Shown here piece after piece: positions 24,525-32,943 of a DNA stretch of 64,000 nucleotides. The DNA lies in assembly GCA_019322895.1 (NCBI GenBank), contig JAHWHZ010000001.1, positions 372,001 to 436,000 on the forward strand, written 5' to 3'. The DNA is from Candidatus Woesearchaeota archaeon. Lineage in GTDB: Archaea > Nanobdellota > Nanobdellia > Woesearchaeales > ARS49. Each line of letters begins with the position of its first letter. Positions within the stretch are counted from its first letter, which is position 1. The notes below the pieces were generated by a model. The model searched no databases. It was not told where the DNA came from and saw nothing but the letters and a program-made list of their open reading frames with translations. The translations under genes were made by a program, and so were the position numbers.

Positions 24525-27185
24525 TTAATCAACAACTATTGCCGGCTTGCCAGGCATTGCCTGTTTTGCTTTTGCTTCTTTTGATTTTTCTTCTGGGATT
24601 ATCTCTAGTTTTACCTTGAATTGCTCGCGTATTTCTTTTTCTGCGTCTTTGATGTTTTTTATTTCTTCTTTCTGGCTGAGGATGATTTTTGGTATTCTTG
24701 CAGGGCTCTTGACTAATTTAGGAACAAGCTTGCTTATGTCTGCGCCATGTTTTTTCAATGCTGTTGTCATTATTGCTTTCAGGATGTCTCCGACATTTCT
24801 TGTTTTTTCCATATGTTTCTTTAGTTCTTTGAAGAATTTGTATTTCCATTCAGCAGGGAGGATGAATGTTATTTTTTTCAGTTCTGGTTTTCCTGTCAGT
24901 TCCTGCACCTGCCTTATGTCTGATAATATCTTGTGTATTGTCTCTTCTTTTTGTTCTGCAGTCTCGTCTATTTTCTTTGCGTCAAATTTCGGCCATGCAG
25001 CTAATGAAATAAACTCTTTGTTGCCTATTTTCTCCCACAACTCTTCTGCGATATGCGGACAGAATGGACTCAATAATTTCAAGAATTTTTCAATTGTGTC
25101 TTTGCTCACTTCTGTCTCAAGCGAATCAAACAATTCCCTTATCTTTATCACAGCCATGTTGTATTTGAAGCTGGCAATATCTTCTGTAACTCCTTTTACT
25201 GCCTTGTTGAGTTTGCTCTCTACTTTTTTGCTTGATTTCCCTATCTTGACTGTTTCAAAATAATTAATGATTTTTTTCATGAATCTCAGGCTTCCTTCAA
25301 CACCTGTTGCGCTCCATTCAAGGTCTTTGTCTGGTGAAGCAATTGATACGAGGAAGAACCTTGCTGTGTCTATGCCGTATTTTTCTGAAACTGTCTCTGG
25401 CAGGACTACATTTCCTCTTGATTTGCTCATTACATGGCCGTCTTCTCCATGAAGCATGCCTTGGTTGAATAGTCTCTTGAATGGCTCGTCAACATCCACC
25501 ATTTTCATGTCTCTTAGTGCTTTTGTGAAAAATCTTGCATAGATCAAGTGCATGCATGCATGCTCTGCTCCCCCTATGTATTGGTCTACTGGCATCCAAT
25601 AATCTGCTTTCTTTTTCTCAAAAGGTTTTTTGTTGTTCTTGCTGTCAGTATACCTTAAGAAATACCAGCTTGAGTCAAAGAAAGTATCCATTGTATCTGT
25701 TTCTCTTTTTGCAGCAGCTTTGCATTTAGGGCATTTTGTGTTTACAAATTCCTTGCATGCTGCTAATGGGTTTCCAGCACCGAACTTTACTTTATCTGGC
25801 AGTTTTACTGGAAGCTCTTTTTCTAGCACAGGAACTATTCCGCATTTCTTGCAATGCACGACAGGTATTGGTGTTCCCCAGTACCTTTGTCTTGATACAA
25901 GCCAGTCTTTTAGCTTGTAATTTATTGTTCTTTTGCCCCATTTTTTCTTTTCTGCAAACTTTCCTATTTCCTCTATTGCATCTCTGTTGTTCATGCCGTT
26001 AAAGTCTCCTGAATTTACCAGCTTGCCGTCCCCTTCATAAGCTCTGTTCATTTTTTCTACGTCTAAATCATATGCTTGCGGAGAAATGACAACTTTTAAT
26101 GGAAGCTTGTATTTTTTTGCAAATTCAAAGTCTCGTTGGTCATGAACAGGGACTGCCATTACTGCTCCTGTTCCATAATCATATAATGCATAGTCTGCAA
26201 CCCATAACGGACATTTGTCTCCTGTAAATGGATTTATGAAGTATTTTCCTAAGAACACGCCGTTTTTTTCTTTTCCTTCTGCTGTTCTTTCTATTATGCT
26301 TTGTTTTTCTACTTTTTTGATGAATGCTTTTACTTCTTTTTCATATTTTGTCCCTTTTGTCCACTCAATCACTTTTGGGTGCTCTGCCGCCAAGACCAGA
26401 TATGTTATTCCATAGCTTGTGTCTGGTCTTGTGGTGAAGGTCTCAATCTCATCAATTTTCTTTTCTTTTTCATCTACAACATCAAATTTTAATGTGGCGC
26501 CATAGCTTCTGCCTATCCAGTTCTCCTGCATTATCTTTATTCTTTCTGGCCAGTCCAGTTTTGGTATCTTTTCAAGAAGCTCATCTGCATATGCAGTTGT
26601 CTTTATGAACCATTGTTCTAAGAATTTTTTCTCTACTTCTGTATTTTTGTGCCTCCAGCATTTGCCGTCATGAACTTGCTCATTTGCCAGCACAGTTTTG
26701 CATTCAGGACACCAATTGACAGGAGCTTCTTTCCTGTAGACAAGGCCTTTTTCCATGAATTTCAAGAAAAAATATTGGTTCCACTTGTAATAGTCTGGCT
26801 CGCAGGTTGATATCATCCTGCTCCAGTCATAGCTCAATCCTAGGCTTTTTTGTTGTTTTATGAAATTATTTATTGCTTTTTTTGTGAATTCTTGCGGGCT
26901 TGTTTTTGCTTTTATTGCTGCATTCTCTGCAGGCAAGCCAAATGAATCATATCCCATTGGATACAAAACATTAAATCCATTCATTCGTTTGAATCTTGCA
27001 TAGATATCCCCTATTATGTAATTAAAAGCATGGCCCATATGCAATCCAGACCCTGAAGGATATGGAAACATTTCAAGAACATAGTATTTTTTCTTTTTAG
27101 AATCTGCAGACACTTCAAATATCTTTTTCTCTGCCCATTTTTTCTGCCATTTCTTGCTTATTGCATTGAAATCAAATTTTTCCAT
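24525..27185 (-). CDS. leuS: Leucyl-tRNA synthetase, bacterial type
   Basis: A class Ia synthetase of about 886 residues. The opening FDFNAISKKWQKKW and MFPYPSGSGLHMGHAFNY (HIGH box) and the C-terminal DGHVMSKSRGNVV (KMSKS box) are of bacterial LeuRS type rather than the archaeal/eukaryotic type. The editing domain is present (TFTTRPDTSYGITYLV, with the conserved TRPDT), and two zinc-like cysteine sets (CPECKTVLANEQ, KCPKCKAAAKR) are seen. A bacterial origin by ancient transfer is inferred. It is divergent from the ATP-grasp gene. Confidence 0.96.
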   Translation of the reverse strand: MEKFDFNAISKKWQKKWAEKKIFEVSADSKKKKYYVLEMFPYPSGSGLHMGHAFNYIIGDIYARFKRMNGFNVLYPMGYDSFGLPAENAAIKAKTSPQEFTKKAINNFIKQQKSLGLSYDWSRMISTCEPDYYKWNQYFFLKFMEKGLVYRKEAPVNWCPECKTVLANEQVHDGKCWRHKNTEVEKKFLEQWFIKTTAYADELLEKIPKLDWPERIKIMQENWIGRSYGATLKFDVVDEKEKKIDEIETFTTRPDTSYGITYLVLAAEHPKVIEWTKGTKYEKEVKAFIKKVEKQSIIERTAEGKEKNGVFLGKYFINPFTGDKCPLWVADYALYDYGTGAVMAVPVHDQRDFEFAKKYKLPLKVVISPQAYDLDVEKMNRAYEGDGKLVNSGDFNGMNNRDAIEEIGKFAEKKKWGKRTINYKLKDWLVSRQRYWGTPIPVVHCKKCGIVPVLEKELPVKLPDKVKFGAGNPLAACKEFVNTKCPKCKAAAKRETDTMDTFFDSSWYFLRYTDSKNNKKPFEKKKADYWMPVDQYIGGAEHACMHLIYARFFTKALRDMKMVDVDEPFKRLFNQGMLHGEDGHVMSKSRGNVVLPETVSEKYGIDTARFFLVSIASPDKDLEWSATGVEGSLRFMKKIINYFETVKIGKSSKKVESKLNKAVKGVTEDIASFKYNMAVIKIRELFDSLETEVSKDTIEKFLKLLSPFCPHIAEELWEKIGNKEFISLAAWPKFDAKKIDETAEQKEETIHKILSDIRQVQELTGKPELKKITFILPAEWKYKFFKELKKHMEKTRNVGDILKAIMTTALKKHGADISKLVPKLVKSPARIPKIILSQKEEIKNIKDAEKEIREQFKVKLEIIPEEKSKEAKAKQAMPGKPAIVVD

Positions 27186-27266
27186 CAATTGTGGGAATAT
27201 AGTGATGTTTTAAAAACCTTTCTGTGTAACAAAGTTTTTATAACAGTTATATTTTATCATGATAAA

Positions 27267-28265
27267 ATGCGGGTTTTGGCATTATATCTAAAGGAAGATA
27301 TTGAAAAGACTATTAACGGCAAGAAAAGAATAATCAAATGTATGCCTGGAACTGACAGGGCTATCTGCAAGGCGCTGAAAGAAAAAGGTCATGAAGTGAC
27401 AAAGAAAGCATATGATCCTAATAAATCCTTGAAACTAGATAAAAAATATGATGTAATCTTTAACATGTGCGATGGTATTGAGGATGATGTTGATTTTATT
27501 GAGTTCAAGGTTCTGAAAGATATTGAGAAAACAGGCATTCCTTTTACTGGAAATTCTTTCAAGACAATCAGATTGTGCAATGACAAGAGGAATATCAAGA
27601 AAGCGCTTGTCAAGAACAAGATTCTCACGCCGAACTATCAGATATTTAAATCTGCTAATCAAAAATTGAGAAAAGACATGAAGTTTCCCTTGATTGTCAA
27701 GCCTCCTTGTGCAGATGCTGCTGTCGGAATTTATTCAGACTCTGTTGTCAGTAATGAAAAAGCTCTTAAGAAGAAAATAAAAAGAGTTCTTAAGGTTCAT
27801 GAACAGCCTGCTGCTCTTGTTGAGGAATATATTGAGGGGCGGGATTTGATAATCCCTGTTATGGGCAAGAAAAAACTCACAGTGCTTGACCCTTCTGAGC
27901 TGAAATACCTGCGCTCTTTCAAGAGCAAGCCGAAGATTCTTTCTTACGCTGCAAAATGGCATAAAAACAAATCAGTCTATAAGGACAGCATCACGCTTAC
28001 AAAAAATATTGAAAAAAGATTCTCAAAATCCCTGCTCGAGAAAATAAAATCAACTGCTGCAAAAGTTTATAGGGCAACAGGCTGTTCTGGCTATGCGACT
28101 GTGGACGCACGTGTTGATGAAAAAGATAATGTTTTTGTCATTGAGATAAATCCAAACTGCTGGATAGGGCCTGCTTCTGACACTGCAGTAACACTCAAAA
28201 AGAACAAGGGCTGGAAATATTCCCAGCTGATTGACAAGCTTGTTAAAATAGCTTTAAAAAAATAA
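27267..28265 (+). CDS. ATP-grasp ligase, D-Ala-D-Ala ligase-like
   Basis: The 332-residue protein has the ATP-grasp plan: N-terminal VIFNMCDGIEDDVDF, a nucleotide-binding LIVKPPCADAAVGIYSDSVV and the C-terminal metal-binding DENDNVFVIEINPN-like run (EKDNVFVIEINPNCW). It resembles D-Ala-D-Ala ligases, but archaea lack murein, so another carboxylate-amine ligation is likely. The ATG at 27267 (MRVLALYLKED) follows TTTTTATAACA at about 27237. The start predicted 78 nt upstream runs into the promoter and is rejected. Confidence 0.82.
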   Translation: MRVLALYLKEDIEKTINGKKRIIKCMPGTDRAICKALKEKGHEVTKKAYDPNKSLKLDKKYDVIFNMCDGIEDDVDFIEFKVLKDIEKTGIPFTGNSFKTIRLCNDKRNIKKALVKNKILTPNYQIFKSANQKLRKDMKFPLIVKPPCADAAVGIYSDSVVSNEKALKKKIKRVLKVHEQPAALVEEYIEGRDLIIPVMGKKKLTVLDPSELKYLRSFKSKPKILSYAAKWHKNKSVYKDSITLTKNIEKRFSKSLLEKIKSTAAKVYRATGCSGYATVDARVDEKDNVFVIEINPNCWIGPASDTAVTLKKNKGWKYSQLIDKLVKIALKK

Positions 28266-28268
28266 AAA

Positions 28269-28466
28269 TCAAGATTTCTTGAACCTTGCTGCTGTATCAA
28301 TCAGGTCAACATGCCCCATCATGATTGCTTTGCAGCAGTATCTTGAAAGTCCTAAGTCTTCCATGACGTCTTTTCTGTTTTCCCCTTTTTCAACTCTTGT
28401 CTTGAATTCTTCCCATAGCTGTGCGATTGGTTTTCCGCAGCTCCAGCATCTTATTGGTATTATCAT
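28269..28466 (-). CDS. rpoN: DNA-directed RNA polymerase subunit N
   Basis: The 65-residue zinc subunit (Rpb10 homologue) has CWSCGKP at the N-terminus and YCCKAIMMGHVDLIDTAARF, giving the Cys4 zinc bundle, and helps assemble the D/L platform. It closes the alpha operon after S9, the standard archaeal order. The start codon overlaps nothing and lies 10 nt after the S9 stop. Confidence 0.97.
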   Translation of the reverse strand: MIIPIRCWSCGKPIAQLWEEFKTRVEKGENRKDVMEDLGLSRYCCKAIMMGHVDLIDTAARFKKS

Positions 28467-28476
28467 TTTTTTCGCC

Positions 28477-28884
28477 TCACCTGTAGGATTTTTGACGTTT
28501 TGCCCTTGCCTTTCCGTGGCAGTTTGGCTTGTGTGTTTCTTTTCTTCTTATATCTGCAATCATCAATGTCCTGTCATACTCTAAAAAGTCTTTCTGCAGG
28601 TCTTTGTTTAATGCTACCAATGCTCTTGCTATTGCAAGTCTTACTGCATCTGCCTGACTTGCTATTCCGCCGCCTTTGACAGAAACATCAATGTTTATCT
28701 TGTTGACATCATTTCCTGCAATGACTAACGGCTCTTTCATCCGCATTTTGTATATTTCAGGCGTTACTGTACCTAACAGTTTTGAGTTTATTCTTACTAT
28801 TCCTGCGCCAGGCTTTAGTGTTGCTCTTGCAACTGCTCTTTTTCTTCTTCCTGATACGTGTATGACTTTCATATTTTCTTGCAA
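28477..28884 (-). CDS. rps9: Small ribosomal subunit protein uS9
   Basis: The 135-residue protein has the S9 opening VSGRRKRAVARATLKPG and the conserved KGGGIASQADAVRLAIARAL, and it ends KRQKSYR, the tail that reaches the P-site tRNA. Typical archaeal length. It overlaps L13 by 16 nt in the order L18e-L13-S9-RpoN. Confidence 0.97.
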   Translation of the reverse strand: MQENMKVIHVSGRRKRAVARATLKPGAGIVRINSKLLGTVTPEIYKMRMKEPLVIAGNDVNKINIDVSVKGGGIASQADAVRLAIARALVALNKDLQKDFLEYDRTLMIADIRRKETHKPNCHGKARAKRQKSYR

Positions 28885-29285
28885 ACCTCTTCTACTGTTA
28901 TTTTTTTAAGTGTTTTTAATTTTGACATGTCTGCACCAGGGACTTTCTGCATCTTCTTGCTTTTGAATTGCTCTGGAACACCCAGGTAGCACAATATCCT
29001 TTTGTATGCTTCTGCTCCTTTCGCTTTCTTGTATGGCAGCATGCCTCTTATTGTTCTTCTTAAGAACCTGTCTGGCAGTCTTGAGATAAAAGGGCCTTTT
29101 TGCGGCTGTCCTATGATGTTTTTCCTTCTGTAATATCTTTCAACTATCTGCTCTTTTCTTCCAGACATGACTGCTTTCTCGCTGTTCAATATCTTTATAG
29201 TATCACCTAGTAAAGCTTTCTTGGCAGCATATGCTCCTATCCTGCCGACAATTGCATTTGTTGCGTCTATGTATATCTCTGCCAT
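28869..29285 (-). CDS. rpl13: Large ribosomal subunit protein uL13
   Basis: The 138-residue protein matches archaeal L13: IDATNAIVGRIGAYAAKKAL at the N-terminus and RTIRGMLPYKKAKGAEAYKRI in the middle. Part of the alpha operon; the stop overlaps S9, and L18e ends 1 nt upstream. Confidence 0.96.
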   Translation of the reverse strand: MAEIYIDATNAIVGRIGAYAAKKALLGDTIKILNSEKAVMSGRKEQIVERYYRRKNIIGQPQKGPFISRLPDRFLRRTIRGMLPYKKAKGAEAYKRILCYLGVPEQFKSKKMQKVPGADMSKLKTLKKITVEEVCKKI

Positions 29286-29286
29286 T

Positions 29287-29649
29287 TTATCCTAGGATTC
29301 TCACGTTCTTGCCTTTTGGGTTTGTTTTCAATAGTTCTTGTATTGTGATGCATTTTCCTTTTGCATCTGTGATTATCTTTTTAGCTGAATCTGAAAAGCT
29401 GAATGCTGCCACAGTTATGCCCTGGCTTAAAGCTCCTGAGCCAAGCACTTTTCCAGGCACGACTATTGTTTCGTCTTTTTTTGCGCACCGGTTTATTTTT
29501 GAAACATTGACTATCCTTCTTTGCCTGGATGATCTTGACAGGTCCTGCGCAACTCTTTTCCAGATATTAGCCTTCTGGCTAATTGATTCTTTTCTTAACT
29601 CTTGTATGAGTTGCTTCATGTTTTCGTTTGTTGGTCCTGTCTTCTTCAT
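29287..29649 (-). CDS. rpl18e: Large ribosomal subunit protein eL18
   Basis: The 120-residue protein has the L18e signature IVVPGKVLGSGAL and VAAFSFSDSAKKII and a basic VAQDLSRSSRQRRIVN region. It starts 10 nt after the 3' end of tRNA-Leu(GAG), so processing of the tRNA would release its 5' leader. Presence of a tRNA-Leu between rpoD and L18e is also known from haloarchaea. Confidence 0.95.
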   Translation of the reverse strand: MKKTGPTNENMKQLIQELRKESISQKANIWKRVAQDLSRSSRQRRIVNVSKINRCAKKDETIVVPGKVLGSGALSQGITVAAFSFSDSAKKIITDAKGKCITIQELLKTNPKGKNVRILG

Positions 29650-29659
29650 TTTGTATATA

Positions 29660-29759
29660 TGCGGGGGACGAGGTTCGAACTCGCGCAGGCACTAAGCCAC
29701 TAGGCTTTTGCTGATTTACATCCTCAACCTAGCCCGTTTGGCCACTCCGGCACCCCCGC
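29660..29759 (-). tRNA. tRNA-Leu(GAG) with a 16-nt intron
   Basis: The minus strand folds with acceptor GCGGGGG/CCCCCGC, anticodon stem CTAGG/CCTAG, long class II variable arm and T-arm GCGAG-TTCGAAC-CTCGT. The loop TTGAGG gives anticodon GAG. About 16 nt (29706-29721) interrupt the loop after position 37. No TATA box is seen 25 nt upstream, so it is probably cut from the alpha-operon transcript. Its first 12 nt are repeated 63 nt upstream. Confidence 0.92.
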
Positions 29760-29822
29760 ACGAACGTAGTGAGTGCGGGTGACGGCTTTCTGAACTTTGT
29801 TCAGATTTGTCGGCACCCCCGC
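29760..29822 (-). repeat. tRNA-Leu(GAG) leader element with duplicated tRNA 5' end
   Basis: Read on the minus strand, 29822-29811 repeats the tRNA's first 12 nt (GCGGGGGTGCCG). A 34-nt core follows, containing the hairpin TCTGAAC/GTTCAGA and ending CCGTCACCC, then a 17-nt segment (GCAC...GTGC hairpin) that runs into the tRNA. The core matches that before tRNA-Leu(CAA) at 43723-43756 with one difference. It looks like an insertion with target duplication, or a conserved leader. Confidence 0.8.
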
Positions 29823-29848
29823 TTGAGCGAAGCGAAAGCGGGCCAGCC

Positions 29849-29867
29849 AAAAATCCGCAGGATTTTT
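29849..29867 (-). terminator. Hairpin after rpoD
   Basis: AAAAATCC and GGATTTTT pair perfectly around a 3-nt loop, 34 nt after the rpoD stop on the minus strand, with a T-run on the 3' side. Another GC-rich hairpin, CCCGCTT/AAGCGGG (29819-29843), follows. It may be a terminator or a processing signal; continued transcription would be needed for the promoterless tRNA-Leu(GAG) and L18e genes. Confidence 0.5.
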
Positions 29868-29900
29868 GAGCGTGTCCGCATGCACTGCAAATAGGATGCC

Positions 29901-30683
29901 TTACTTGAGCCCTTTATCAAACTCTTCTAATTTTTCATTAAAGAGCGTGGCTGCGTGTGCAAGCATTTCTGATGGAGTCAACTGTCCCCAGGGTTCAATA
30001 TTGAATATGAAATTTTTGTCATTATACTCTATCTTTACAAGGTCATTGCATACGCCGTCGCATGCGTCAACAAGCCCGTTTTCTATTATCAGGTCTGCGC
30101 TGATTTTTCCGTTCTTGTCAAATATCTCTGCTGGATATTTTTCCTTGAACTTCTCAATAAGCTCTGCTTTGTTGTTGACTGTGATTTTCGGCTCTTTGTT
30201 GTACCATACAAGGCCTGGGCTGAATTTTACATGGTCTTTTCCCTCGCCAAGGATTGCAGTGGCCTCTAGCTCCAGTTCTTGTCCTTTCAGCAGTTTTACT
30301 ATCGGAGTCTTTGGATATGCTGGCTTCACTTTCGGGTCCTTTGACTTGATGTCTGAAGCATATACTGTTCCAGGGCCTTTTGCTTTCAGCGTAAGCTTTA
30401 GTGTGCATCTTGCGCATCCTTTTCCTTCGCACTTGCATTTTGCAGGCAGCGTATATGATTTAAGGTCTGTTTTCAAAGGAACCAAACCAAGCCTGTGCGC
30501 CATCATCTCGTCATAAAGCACTGAGCTGTTTTTCCTGAATTCAACGTCTTCTATTGCCATTGTCGGCACGGTATCAACCATCATTCTTCTCATTGAATTT
30601 GCAAATGCTGCATTTGTGTTCTTAAGCAAAAAAGTCGCGCGTCCTGTTTTTTTGTCTTTTTTAAGCATTTGGATTTCAGCCAT
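29901..30683 (-). CDS. rpoD: DNA-directed RNA polymerase subunit D
   Basis: The alpha/Rpb3 homologue of the polymerase platform. It has the alpha-like opening ATFLLKNTNAAFANSMRRMMV, MAIEDVEFRKNSSVLYDEMMAHRLGLVPL split across two strands, and a late IEPWGQLTPSEML. A cysteine cluster (CKCEGKGCARC, with a later CDGVC) resembles the iron-sulfur domain that many archaeal RpoD carry; cluster binding is inferred. GGAGGG 9 nt before 30683 supports this start rather than the ATG at 30734, which lies inside S11. Confidence 0.96.
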   Translation of the reverse strand: MAEIQMLKKDKKTGRATFLLKNTNAAFANSMRRMMVDTVPTMAIEDVEFRKNSSVLYDEMMAHRLGLVPLKTDLKSYTLPAKCKCEGKGCARCTLKLTLKAKGPGTVYASDIKSKDPKVKPAYPKTPIVKLLKGQELELEATAILGEGKDHVKFSPGLVWYNKEPKITVNNKAELIEKFKEKYPAEIFDKNGKISADLIIENGLVDACDGVCNDLVKIEYNDKNFIFNIEPWGQLTPSEMLAHAATLFNEKLEEFDKGLK

Positions 30684-30687
30684 TCTT

Positions 30688-31089
30688 TTATACCCTCCTG
30701 CCTCGCCTTCCACCTTTTTTTCTGCAACCTCCATGAGGTACTGGGGTTACATCTTCTATGAATCCTATTCTTAAGCCCATTCTTGACAGTGCTCTTATTG
30801 CTGCCTGTGCTCCTGGCCCAGGATTGTTTGGCCCATTGTGGCCTCCTGGAGCCCTTACTTTGACATGCAGTCCTGTGAGGCCTTTGTCTAAAGCCTGTTC
30901 TGCAACTCTTTTAGCTGCAATCATTGCAGCTGTTGGGCTGTTTTCCATCCTATCTGACTTGACCACCATGCCGCCAGATGCGACTGCAAGCGTCTCAGTT
31001 CCAGAGATGTCTGTAATATGAATTATTGTATCATTATAGCTGGCGTAAATGTGCACTACTCCCCATCTTTCTTTTCTGTATTTTTTCAT
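30688..31089 (-). CDS. rps11: Small ribosomal subunit protein uS11
   Basis: The 133-residue protein has GVVHIYASYNDTIIHITDISG and VKVRAPGGHNGPNNPGPGAQAAIRAL (split here across the family core) and a C-terminal THGGCRxKxxRR-like VPHGGCRKKGGRRGRRV. Standard archaeal S11, which binds the 16S platform. It overlaps S4 by 4 nt. Confidence 0.97.
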   Translation of the reverse strand: MKKYRKERWGVVHIYASYNDTIIHITDISGTETLAVASGGMVVKSDRMENSPTAAMIAAKRVAEQALDKGLTGLHVKVRAPGGHNGPNNPGPGAQAAIRALSRMGLRIGFIEDVTPVPHGGCRKKGGRRGRRV

Positions 31090-31703
31090 TCTTTCTTAGG
31101 CGCCTCTTTCTTGATTGTTTTTTTCTTGACGGTCTTTTTCCTGGTCTTTTTCTTTGTTTTTTTCTCTTCTTTTTCCGGCTCTGCTTTCTTTACCACAACC
31201 CTTTCTGGATGTTCTGGATTTGAAAGTGCTGATTTTTCAACAAATGCCAGTGTGTTTTCTTCTGCTGTCTTGACAAGATAGCTTGGCGTCTTGATTGCTT
31301 TTCCGCCGATGGTTATGTGGCCGTGTGAAATGTATTGTCTTGCCTGCTTCATGCTTTTTGCAAGGCCTTTTCTGCAAACTATTGTCTGCAGCCGCCTCTC
31401 AAGAATGTCTTTTATTGAAAGTCCAAGAACCTGCTCAGTCGTTGCTCCTGCCTGTATAAGGCCAAGTCTTTCAAGCCTTTCCAGCAATTGCTTTTTCTCT
31501 TTTTCAGCCTGGTCTCCTGTCAGGGCTACAAGCCTTTTTGCTTGTTTTGCAAAGTTCTTAAGCTTAGAATCAAGCTTCCATATTTCGCTCTTGTTCTTCA
31601 GGCCGTATTCTTTCTTCAGGGCTTTCTCTTCATCAATCCTTGCTTTCTGCCAGGGATGCCCTGGTCCGCTATATTTTGCTCTTAATCTGCGTGGGTCGCC
31701 CAT
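31086..31703 (-). CDS. rps4: Small ribosomal subunit protein uS4
   Basis: The 205-residue protein opens MGDPRRLRAKYSGPGHPW as archaeal S4 does, with an S4 RNA-binding domain (ERRLQTIVCRKGLAKSMKQARQYISHGHITI, here given in part by RQYISHGHITIGGK). A roughly 35-residue Lys/Thr-rich tail extends the C-terminus. It sits between S13 and S11 in the standard alpha operon order. Confidence 0.96.
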   Translation of the reverse strand: MGDPRRLRAKYSGPGHPWQKARIDEEKALKKEYGLKNKSEIWKLDSKLKNFAKQAKRLVALTGDQAEKEKKQLLERLERLGLIQAGATTEQVLGLSIKDILERRLQTIVCRKGLAKSMKQARQYISHGHITIGGKAIKTPSYLVKTAEENTLAFVEKSALSNPEHPERVVVKKAEPEKEEKKTKKKTRKKTVKKKTIKKEAPKKE

Positions 31704-31705
31704 TT

Positions 31706-32182
31706 TTATTTACCGCCTTTCTTTCCTACCTTCTTTTTCTGGACTCCTTTTACTTTTCCTTTGTTTGGCCTGAAGTTGCTTCTTGTCCTCTGGCCTCTTA
31801 CAGGAAGTCCGAACATGTGCCTTACTCCTCTATAGCTCTTGATTTTCTTCATCTGCTTGATATCTGTCTCAATCGTGAATTTAAGGTCCCCTGTTGAGAT
31901 GTGCTTGTCTTCTCCTGTATCCATGTCTTTTCTTCTGTTAAGCATCCAGTTAGGGAAGTTGTATTTCAGTGGATCTTTGATTATTGCCTCTATTCTCTTT
32001 ATTTCATCATCAGAAAGAACGCCTGCTTTCTTGTCTGTAGGTATTTTTGCCATTTGGCATATTGCATTTGCAAACATGATTCCTACACCCTTGACATTCT
32101 TCAGGCCGTACAGTATCTGTTTTGTTCCTTTCATGTCTGTATTTGCGATACGCACTAAATGCTTGATTTGTTCTTCAGTCAT
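31706..32182 (-). CDS. rps13: Small ribosomal subunit protein uS13
   Basis: The 158-residue protein shows the S13 helix-two-turns core (RIANTDMKGTKQILYGL, VKGVGIMFANAI) and the C-terminal RGVRHMFGLPVRGQRTRSN, which contacts the subunit bridge. It is the first gene of the alpha operon. Upstream on the minus strand, GTTTATAGG at about 32232 and GATAGGGG near the ATG look like promoter and ribosome-binding site. Confidence 0.97.
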   Translation of the reverse strand: MTEEQIKHLVRIANTDMKGTKQILYGLKNVKGVGIMFANAICQMAKIPTDKKAGVLSDDEIKRIEAIIKDPLKYNFPNWMLNRRKDMDTGEDKHISTGDLKFTIETDIKQMKKIKSYRGVRHMFGLPVRGQRTRSNFRPNKGKVKGVQKKKVGKKGGK

Positions 32183-32338
32183 ATTTAACCCCTATCAGCA
32201 CGAGAGAATTAAGCGTTTTTTCAACCCTATAAACGCCAGTTGACTCGGGCTAATGATAGTGTGGAATCAAGGTTTATTTATAAAGGTTTCGTATGCAGAG
32301 TTAGTTTTATAAATAATATACGTTTTAAGCCATTTTAT

Positions 32339-32425
32339 GGCGACAGTGGCGTAATGGTAGCGTAGAGGACTGTGGTATTAGCATATAGAAATCCTCTGGC
32401 CCGGGTTCGATTCCCGGCTGTCGCC
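32339..32425 (+). tRNA. tRNA-His(GTG) with a 15-nt intron
   Basis: GCGACAG/CTGTCGC form the acceptor, with an extra 5' G (32339) opposite a C73, the tRNA-His identity pair. The anticodon stem GAGGA/TCCTC encloses CTGTGG, anticodon GTG. About 15 nt (32376-32390) interrupt the loop after position 37. TTTATAAAT at 32306-32314 is the promoter. CCA is not encoded. Confidence 0.94.
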
Positions 32426-32432
32426 TTAATCA

Positions 32433-32942
32433 CTATTTATTCTTGCGCGTTGCTCTTTTGTATTCAGAATATAGATAAGGCAGGGTAAATGCTATTACAT
32501 AAGTTGCGCTGACAAGCAAAGGATTATGTGCTGGTGTCGGCAATTGCAATAAAAGTTCTAGCTTGTTGGTGAATCTTGCGATGATGTATATGTTGATCAA
32601 TGCCAGCGCCACTATCAATAGTATCGGGATTATGTGCTGTTTTACCTCTATTTTCTGTATCTCTTTGAGTATCACGTTTATCAGCAAACCGAATGCAAAT
32701 CCCAGCAAAAATAGCAGGCCAAACAAGTAAAACCCTGATAATATGAGCATGAACGGCACCAATATTACAGAAAGCACGAAATTGCCGACAATCGCCAAGA
32801 GCAAGAACATCCAGTACGCCAATTCGTCAGCAATGCGGACCCTTCTTGGTTTTTGCTTTCTTCCTCTTTCAATTATGTCAAGAACTCTTGCTTTTTCTTC
32901 TGGCGCCCAAGGCTTTTTTTCTATCGCCTTTCTTAATTCCAT
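32433..32942 (-). CDS. Four-helix membrane protein of unknown function
   Basis: The 169-residue protein has a soluble basic N-terminus (residues 1-38) and four hydrophobic helices: 43-60, 62-90, about 104-120 and 140-157. A RGRKQKPRRVRIADELAYW segment precedes the first helix. No family is recognised. It overlaps no gene but sits 1 nt after the next upstream gene on the same strand, so it shares an operon with the NAC gene. Confidence 0.7.
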   Translation of the reverse strand: MELRKAIEKKPWAPEEKARVLDIIERGRKQKPRRVRIADELAYWMFLLLAIVGNFVLSVILVPFMLILSGFYLFGLLFLLGFAFGLLINVILKEIQKIEVKQHIIPILLIVALALINIYIIARFTNKLELLLQLPTPAHNPLLVSATYVIAFTLPYLYSEYKRATRKNK

Positions 32943-32943
32943 T

